A DNA stretch of 9,543 bases from Nitratiruptor sp. (GTDB lineage Bacteria; Campylobacterota; Campylobacteria; Campylobacterales; Nitratiruptoraceae), in assembly GCA_015494505.1 (NCBI GenBank), contig WGBB01000042.1, positions 1 to 9,543 of the forward strand. The letters are read 5' to 3'. A program made the translations under genes and the position numbers. A model generated the notes under the pieces. The model saw only the letters and a program-made list of their open reading frames with translations, had not been told where the DNA came from and did not search any database. How positions within the stretch are numbered: the stretch's first letter is position 1; every line of letters begins with the position of its first letter. This document shows, one piece after another, positions 5,548 through 9,543 of this stretch.

Positions 5548-7012
5548 AGCCTCGCTTCGCCTACCAAACGACATAGAGTTTGCTAAACCGCTGCTTGCCT
5601 TTTTCGATGAGCTCTGCTCTATCGTCGATTTTCCGGCCAAGGAGCGAGGAGAGCTCAAAGAAGCACTTTTTGAGCTTTTCGAAAACGCCGTAGTGCACGC
5701 CTATGGCAATGAAGAGGGCCAGATCGAAGTGGTTTTCGAGCTTTTTGATAACGGCATCAAAATCGACGTACACGACTGGGGTATACCCATCGATCCTGCC
5801 GTTATCAAGGCGGTGCCCATTGATCTACAAGAACGCGACAAAGGGCTCAATCGCGTCTATCGCCTCGTGGATGAATTGCGCTTTTTCAACCTCGGGCTCG
5901 ATGGCAAGAAGTTTAGCATCCTCAAAACCATCCCGATGCATCTGCGCCTCAAAGAAGATATCCCCTACTACAGCGATATCGGCGAGGATCTGGATGTCTC
6001 GGCCAAAGAGATGCTGCGCGACCGCCTGGTAGTGCGCACCTACCGAAGCGGTGATGAAGTGTGGATACCAAAACTGATCTACAAAAACTACGGCTACACC
6101 TACTTTAAAGACACCTTCTACTATCCCGAAAAGATCGCCCAAAAAGAGAGAAGCGGCGAGATTCTCTCGGTGGTGGCCGAGGTGGACGAAAAAATCGTGG
6201 GACACTTCGCTCTCGTGCGCGTGCCAGACTCCAACATCGCCGAAATCGGCATCGCCGTCGTAGACCCCGCCTATAAGGGGATGGGGATAATGAAGGAGAT
6301 GTTCAAGCTTCTTTTACAAAAAGCAAAAGAGCTCGGCCTCGACGCGCTCTTTGGCGAGGCGATCACATTCCACCCCTACTCCCAGCGTGCCAACGCGCGC
6401 TTCGGTTTTGCCACCACGGCGCTGCTGCTAGGTGAAGTGCATCAGATGGTGCGCCTCAAGGGGCACAAATACCCCTTTCGCCAGCGCCGTGGCGCCGTGG
6501 CACTGGAGTACAAAATCTTCAACAAACGTCACAAAACCATCACCCTGCCGGCACGCTACGAAGAGATCGCTCGTAAGAGTTATGAACTCTGCCAAGTGCC
6601 CTATATCCTGACAAAACGTAGAGCTTTCGATGATGCAAATGAGCTCACATTGGAACATAATCCCACTTTCGCTATCAGCACTATCGTCATCGAACGAGCC
6701 GGCGAAAGTTTCGAAGAGGAGTTCAAGCGCTTCTTCGATCGTGCCATCGCCAAGCATCCCGATATGATCTATGCCGATATCAACATCGAAACCATCGGCC
6801 CCATAGAAGATGTGGTGCAAACTCTTCGTGCTTACGGCTTTTTCTATGCTGGGATAGTCTTTTTGCGCCGCAGGGGCTGTGACTATCTGCGTTTGCAGTT
6901 TGAAGCGAGCGAATATATCGAAGAGGAAAACATCGTCTGCTACAGCGACTATTGCAAAGAGCTCCATCGCTTTATCCTCGCAGACAAAGAGGATGTTTAT
7001 AATAATCTTTAA
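5537..7012 (+). CDS. HATPase (anti-sigma-factor-like) fused to GNAT acetyltransferase
   Basis: A 491-residue fusion with no established function that I can name. Residues 1 to about 135 resemble RsbW/SpoIIAB-type HATPase domains: ELKEALFELFENAVVHAYGN at 39-58 is the N box (Glu46, Asn50, His54), DWGIPIDP at 80-87 the G1 box, and KGLNRVYRLVDEL at 102-114 a G2-like helix lacking the usual GxG. Residues about 163-310 form a GNAT domain: VVAEVDEKIVGHFALV at 212-227, then AEIGIAVVDPAYKGMGIMKEM at 235-255 with the acetyl-CoA loop (RxxGxG-like YKGMG), and NARFGF at 286-291. Residues 325-491 are unassigned, though the strand-helix-strand pattern at 411-453 looks like a partial second GNAT fold. No membrane segment or signal is present. 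Its start overlaps the M20D gene by 11 nt, implying coupled expression. Plausible role: a nucleotide- or partner-controlled acetyltransferase (inference). Confidence 0.85.
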   Translation: MKNRASLRLPNDIEFAKPLLAFFDELCSIVDFPAKERGELKEALFELFENAVVHAYGNEEGQIEVVFELFDNGIKIDVHDWGIPIDPAVIKAVPIDLQERDKGLNRVYRLVDELRFFNLGLDGKKFSILKTIPMHLRLKEDIPYYSDIGEDLDVSAKEMLRDRLVVRTYRSGDEVWIPKLIYKNYGYTYFKDTFYYPEKIAQKERSGEILSVVAEVDEKIVGHFALVRVPDSNIAEIGIAVVDPAYKGMGIMKEMFKLLLQKAKELGLDALFGEAITFHPYSQRANARFGFATTALLLGEVHQMVRLKGHKYPFRQRRGAVALEYKIFNKRHKTITLPARYEEIARKSYELCQVPYILTKRRAFDDANELTLEHNPTFAISTIVIERAGESFEEEFKRFFDRAIAKHPDMIYADINIETIGPIEDVVQTLRAYGFFYAGIVFLRRRGCDYLRLQFEASEYIEEENIVCYSDYCKELHRFILADKEDVYNNL

Positions 7013-7020
7013 TATCTTTA

Positions 7021-7029
7021 TGCTACAAT
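7021..7029 (+). promoter_or_regulatory. Likely extended -10 promoter of the DUF2231 gene
   Basis: TGCTACAAT matches the extended -10 (TGnTATAAT) at all but one position. It lies in the 46-nt gap before the next gene and would start transcription about 25 nt upstream of the ATG. The region before it is very A/T rich, and no standard -35 is seen. It closely resembles the rplU candidate (TGCTACTAT). Confidence 0.5.
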
Positions 7030-7058
7030 GGTCAAAAACTTTGCAAAAAGGATGATCC

Positions 7059-7898
7059 ATGGATCAACTCGTGCATCTTCTCGATGGAATTAAGCTACCC
7101 TTTGAACTGCCGCTTTTGCTGCATCCCCCTCTCGTGCATTTCGCTATAGCGCTGCCGGTCATCGCGCTTTTGTTGGAGATATCCAATATCTTTTTGAAGC
7201 GCCGCTGTATCGGTGTGATCTCCTCTTTACTGCTGCTTTTGGCGGTTTTTGTCTATTTAGGAGCCTTCTTTGCAGGAAAAACGGACGGCAGCGAAGCGTA
7301 CGCACTGCTGAGCCAAGCCGGACAAGAGGAGCTCAAAGAGCACAAAACCTTCGGCATCTATCTCGTCTATGGCATCGCACTCGTTTTTATCCTCAAACTG
7401 ATCTTCGCTTCTATCAACAAAACACTCGCAAAAGCCTTTTTCGCTCTCATCCTCGCTATCTTCGTAGCACTCGTGTTCAAACAAGGTAAAGACGGCGGCG
7501 AACTGGTCTATAAGTACGGTGCAAACGTAGCGCCCGTAAGCGCGATGGATGATAAGATTATGGATCTCGAAGACGAAGTGGATACCCTCAAAAGCGACCT
7601 GGAGAAATGCAAAACCGATCTTAAAGCCGCACAAAGCAGCCCGGCAGAAAAACCGGCAGCGGAGCAAAAACCGCAAAGCAAACCTGAAGAGAGCCAAACG
7701 CCGGCTGCGCAACCTGCTGCCGCCGCTGCACAACCCGCTTCTAGCGAAACTACTCAGCCCAAAGAGAGTGCAGCCGAAGCCAACGCCACGGCTGTAGAAG
7801 CCAATGCTACGACCACACAGCAAACCATCAAAGAAAAAGCGACGCAAGTTCTAGAGCAGATCAAACAAAACGTCGAAGGCAATGTCAGCGCTCACTGA
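7059..7898 (+). CDS. DUF2231-type inner-membrane protein with coiled-coil and low-complexity tail
   Basis: The 279 residues begin with a four-helix membrane part: predicted spans at about 22-46 (starting HPPLVHFAIALPVIALLLE), 51-72, 98-118 and 124-140. The HPPLVHF start and the closing GGELVYKYGANVAP (146-159) are typical of DUF2231 proteins, whose biochemical role is not established. His22, His27 and His95 lie at or near membrane ends. A charged heptad-like helix at about 163-191 (MDDKIMDLEDEVDTLKSDLEKCKTDLKAA) suggests a coiled coil. An Ala/Pro/Gln/Glu-rich stretch follows at 193-255, then a final amphipathic helix, TIKEKATQVLEQIKQNVEG. The ATG has AAGGA six bases upstream. It has its own likely promoter and is convergent with dapE. 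The tail's side of the membrane is not certain from the sequence. Confidence 0.8.
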   Translation: MDQLVHLLDGIKLPFELPLLLHPPLVHFAIALPVIALLLEISNIFLKRRCIGVISSLLLLLAVFVYLGAFFAGKTDGSEAYALLSQAGQEELKEHKTFGIYLVYGIALVFILKLIFASINKTLAKAFFALILAIFVALVFKQGKDGGELVYKYGANVAPVSAMDDKIMDLEDEVDTLKSDLEKCKTDLKAAQSSPAEKPAAEQKPQSKPEESQTPAAQPAAAAAQPASSETTQPKESAAEANATAVEANATTTQQTIKEKATQVLEQIKQNVEGNVSAH

Positions 7899-7905
7899 GC
7901 GCTGA
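7885..7905. terminator. 10-bp palindrome over a stop codon between convergent genes
   Basis: TCAGCGCTCA and TGAGCGCTGA flank a single C. They form perfect 10-bp arms, in practice a 9-bp stem with a 3-nt loop. The structure contains the last codons and TGA of the membrane-protein gene and ends 3 nt before the dapE stop. It reads the same from both sides, as expected of a shared bidirectional terminator. No T-run follows on either strand, so a pure intrinsic terminator is doubtful; it may instead protect RNA 3' ends. Confidence 0.55.
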
Positions 7906-7908
7906 TGC

Positions 7909-9003
7909 CTAGAAGCTCCGTATCACTTCCTTGAAAACTTCATAAAGCCCCACTACCTCATCTTTATGCGTCCGCTCGTTAGGAGCGTGAATCGTATCGT
8001 TTCGTACGCCAAACTCTATCGTTTTGACGCCGTGTTCGGCGAAAAACCTGGCATCACTCGTCCCCCCTGCAGTGGAATGCTTGGGCGTAATACCCGTCAC
8101 TTTTTGGATGGCTGCATCGATGAGACGTACCACTTTGCTTTTGGGGTCGGTGATGAAGGGCTTGGCACTTTGGCTAAGTTGCAATGTATAGTTCATCCCA
8201 TCGAAGTAGCGGTGCACGAAACGCTCTATGTCTTGCATCGTGGTTTTGGTGTTGTTGCGCACGTTAAACATCATCTTGAGCTTACCGGGCGTGACGTTTG
8301 TCACCTCCATACCGGCGCGGATATCTGTGATGACGAACTTGCTGGGAGCAAAAAACTCATCCCCTTCGTCTAGGTCTACGCCAGCCATCTTTGGCAGCAC
8401 CTGCGCCACTTTATGGATGGGGTTGATGGCCTTCTCGGGATAGGCAGCATGGCCTTGCTTGCCTATCTTTTCGATTACGCCGTTGATGGAGCCGCGGCGC
8501 CCTATCTTGATGGCATCACCGAAGCGCTCCTCGCAGGTGGGTTCAGCTACGATGGCGTAGTCGGGCAGCAGATGCATCCGCGCTAGCTCCTCGAGCGCAT
8601 AGCGCGTTCCCCACTTGGCTTCTCCCTCTTCGTCGCTTGTGAGCAGTATCGAAAGCGTCCCGTTGAAATCTTTCGCTTCCTTGCACGCCTGCACGAAGGC
8701 GGCCACACCGCTCTTCATATCCTGTGCACCACGCCCGTAGATGTAGCCATCTTTTTCTACGGGCTCGAAAGGGTCGCTCTGCCACCCTTCACCTGGCGGC
8801 ACCACATCCACGTGCCCGGCGAAGCACAGATGCTCCCCTTCGCCGAACTTCTTATACAAAAAGAGATTTTTTACACCGTTTTTGTCAAAATGCAGTCTCT
8901 CAAAGTCTGCCAAATAGTCGGCGATAAACTCCAAACTCCCCGCATCGTCGGGCGTGACGCTGGGGAAACTCAGCAGTCGCTTAAAAAGTTCGATGACCTC
9001 CAT
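7909..9003 (-). CDS. dapE: Succinyl-diaminopimelate desuccinylase
   Basis: Hydrolyses N-succinyl-L,L-diaminopimelate to L,L-diaminopimelate and succinate in lysine and peptidoglycan precursor synthesis. The 364-residue M20A-type enzyme shows SFPSVTPDDAG at 12-22, FAGHVDVVPPGEGW at 61-74 (ligand His64, Asp66), YGRGAQDMKSG at 89-99 (Asp95), TSDEEGE at 122-128 (catalytic Glu125, Glu126), AEPT at 153-156 (Glu154), GRRGSINGVI at 168-177, the dimer-domain GHAAYPEKAINPIH at 184-197, HSTAGGTSDARF at 309-320 and DTIHAPNE with ligand His339. Length is close to the usual 375. GTG (9006) directly precedes the chosen ATG (9003), which has TAGGGAG (9014-9008) 4 nt upstream. The start lies within the end of the esterase gene (23-nt overlap). 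Identification is firm. Confidence 0.95.
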   Translation of the reverse strand: MEVIELFKRLLSFPSVTPDDAGSLEFIADYLADFERLHFDKNGVKNLFLYKKFGEGEHLCFAGHVDVVPPGEGWQSDPFEPVEKDGYIYGRGAQDMKSGVAAFVQACKEAKDFNGTLSILLTSDEEGEAKWGTRYALEELARMHLLPDYAIVAEPTCEERFGDAIKIGRRGSINGVIEKIGKQGHAAYPEKAINPIHKVAQVLPKMAGVDLDEGDEFFAPSKFVITDIRAGMEVTNVTPGKLKMMFNVRNNTKTTMQDIERFVHRYFDGMNYTLQLSQSAKPFITDPKSKVVRLIDAAIQKVTGITPKHSTAGGTSDARFFAEHGVKTIEFGVRNDTIHAPNERTHKDEVVGLYEVFKEVIRSF

Positions 9004-9541
9004 CACTCTCCCTAAAATTTTTTATCATACACAGATAATCTTCGATATTTTCGAATCGATGGTTACCGCCATACTCTACGATACAGCGCTGGTTCGCATA
9101 TTTTTTGAGTGCGACGCGGTAGTCAAGCACCTCGTCACCCGTTTGCAAAAGCACCAAGAAAAGGCCGCGCCGCAGATTCTTCGTATCGTAGCGCAAAAGA
9201 TCGCGCAGATACTCCTCCTTCCACATAAAGCGCACTCCATCGCAAAAGCGCTCCTGCTCTCCCACATACGGTCGCAAAGTATCGTAGGGATGGACGCTTG
9301 GGTTGATGAGCACCGCCTTGATGCCGTGCTTTTGGGCTAGATACGTAGCGTAGAAGCCTCCCAGCGAGGAGCCCACCAAAAGATCGATAGGCTCTTTGGC
9401 TATCAGCTCATCCAAAAAGTGGATCGCCTTTGCGGGCGAAAAGGGAAGGTCAGGCGCTACCACGTCACCGAAATAGCGGCGCAAGGCCTCGCTCTTGTTG
9501 CCCTTGCCGCAGCTTTTGAAACCATGTATGTAGAGTATCAT
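8981..9541 (-). CDS. YqiA/UPF0227-like alpha/beta-hydrolase (esterase)
   Basis: A small predicted cytoplasmic hydrolase of 186 residues. MILYIHGFKSCGKGNKS at 1-17 is the typical YqiA-type start with the oxyanion HGF. GSSLGGFYA at 57-65 is the nucleophile elbow with Ser59. LLQTGDEVLDY at 131-141 gives the likely acid Asp136, and YGGNHRFENIEDYL at 157-170 supplies His161 of the triad. The full triad suggests an active esterase or thioesterase; the natural substrate is unknown. The ATG lies 2 nt from the window's right edge. The match to the family start suggests the gene is complete, but its ribosome-binding site and promoter lie outside. Its 3' end overlaps dapE by 23 nt, so the two are probably co-expressed. 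Confidence 0.85.
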   Translation of the reverse strand: MILYIHGFKSCGKGNKSEALRRYFGDVVAPDLPFSPAKAIHFLDELIAKEPIDLLVGSSLGGFYATYLAQKHGIKAVLINPSVHPYDTLRPYVGEQERFCDGVRFMWKEEYLRDLLRYDTKNLRRGLFLVLLQTGDEVLDYRVALKKYANQRCIVEYGGNHRFENIEDYLCMIKNFRESDGGHRTF

Positions 9542-9543
9542 GG

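Noticed and set aside
6428..7060. Long open frame on the minus strand opposite the HATPase-GNAT gene (210 codons)
   Set aside because: It lies wholly antisense to a gene with clear domains, shows no recognisable motif and reads like a codon-bias shadow.
9004..9006. GTG start for dapE one codon upstream
   Set aside because: It is possible, but the adjacent ATG is the stronger initiation codon and is still well spaced from the purine-rich binding site.
1..9543. tRNA, rRNA, CRISPR array, insertion sequence or phage genes
   Set aside because: I looked for them and found none; nearly the whole window is accounted for by housekeeping-type coding sequence.

Overview
The window most likely comes from a Campylobacterota (epsilonproteobacterial) chromosome of roughly balanced base composition. 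The grounds are lineage-typical proteins: an L27 beginning [20 protein letters not shown], a ProB lacking the PUA domain, an Obg with a Campylobacterota-style insertion between its G4 and G5 motifs, and the gene order rplU-rpmA-obg-proB-(truD)-fmt. The genus cannot be fixed from this sequence. A vent or sediment sulfur/hydrogen oxidiser of the Sulfurovum/Nitratifractor kind would fit, but that is inference. No tRNA, rRNA, CRISPR array, insertion sequence or prophage gene was seen.

Left part, minus strand (1-4298). Reading in the direction of transcription, ridA is followed by a likely internal promoter and then rplU (L21), rpmA (L27), obg, proB, truD and fmt, with fmt running off the left edge. 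From obg onward every gene overlaps the next (20, 16 and 4 nt), which suggests tight translational coupling. The run serves translation: two 50S proteins, the ribosome-assembly GTPase Obg, a tRNA pseudouridine synthase and the initiator-tRNA formylase. The proline-pathway kinase ProB is embedded in it. The one sizeable gap, between rpmA and obg (3173-3281), holds a 68-nt imperfect inverted repeat and a small GC hairpin.

Centre, plus strand (4351-7012). Divergent from ridA is an M20D metallo-amidohydrolase of the HipO type. It overlaps by 11 nt a 491-residue protein that joins an anti-sigma-type HATPase domain to a GNAT acetyltransferase domain and an unassigned C-terminal part. This fusion is the most unusual protein in the window and the best candidate for an undescribed regulatory or modification system.

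Right part. A separately promoted DUF2231-type membrane protein (7059-7898, plus) has an appended coiled coil and a low-complexity tail. It converges on a minus-strand pair: a YqiA-like alpha/beta-hydrolase (9541-8981) followed by overlapping dapE (9003-7909). A near-perfect 21-nt palindrome covers the stop codon of the membrane-protein gene and most of the 10-nt space before the end of dapE.

Almost all of the window is coding. The only non-coding stretches are about 110 nt or shorter.
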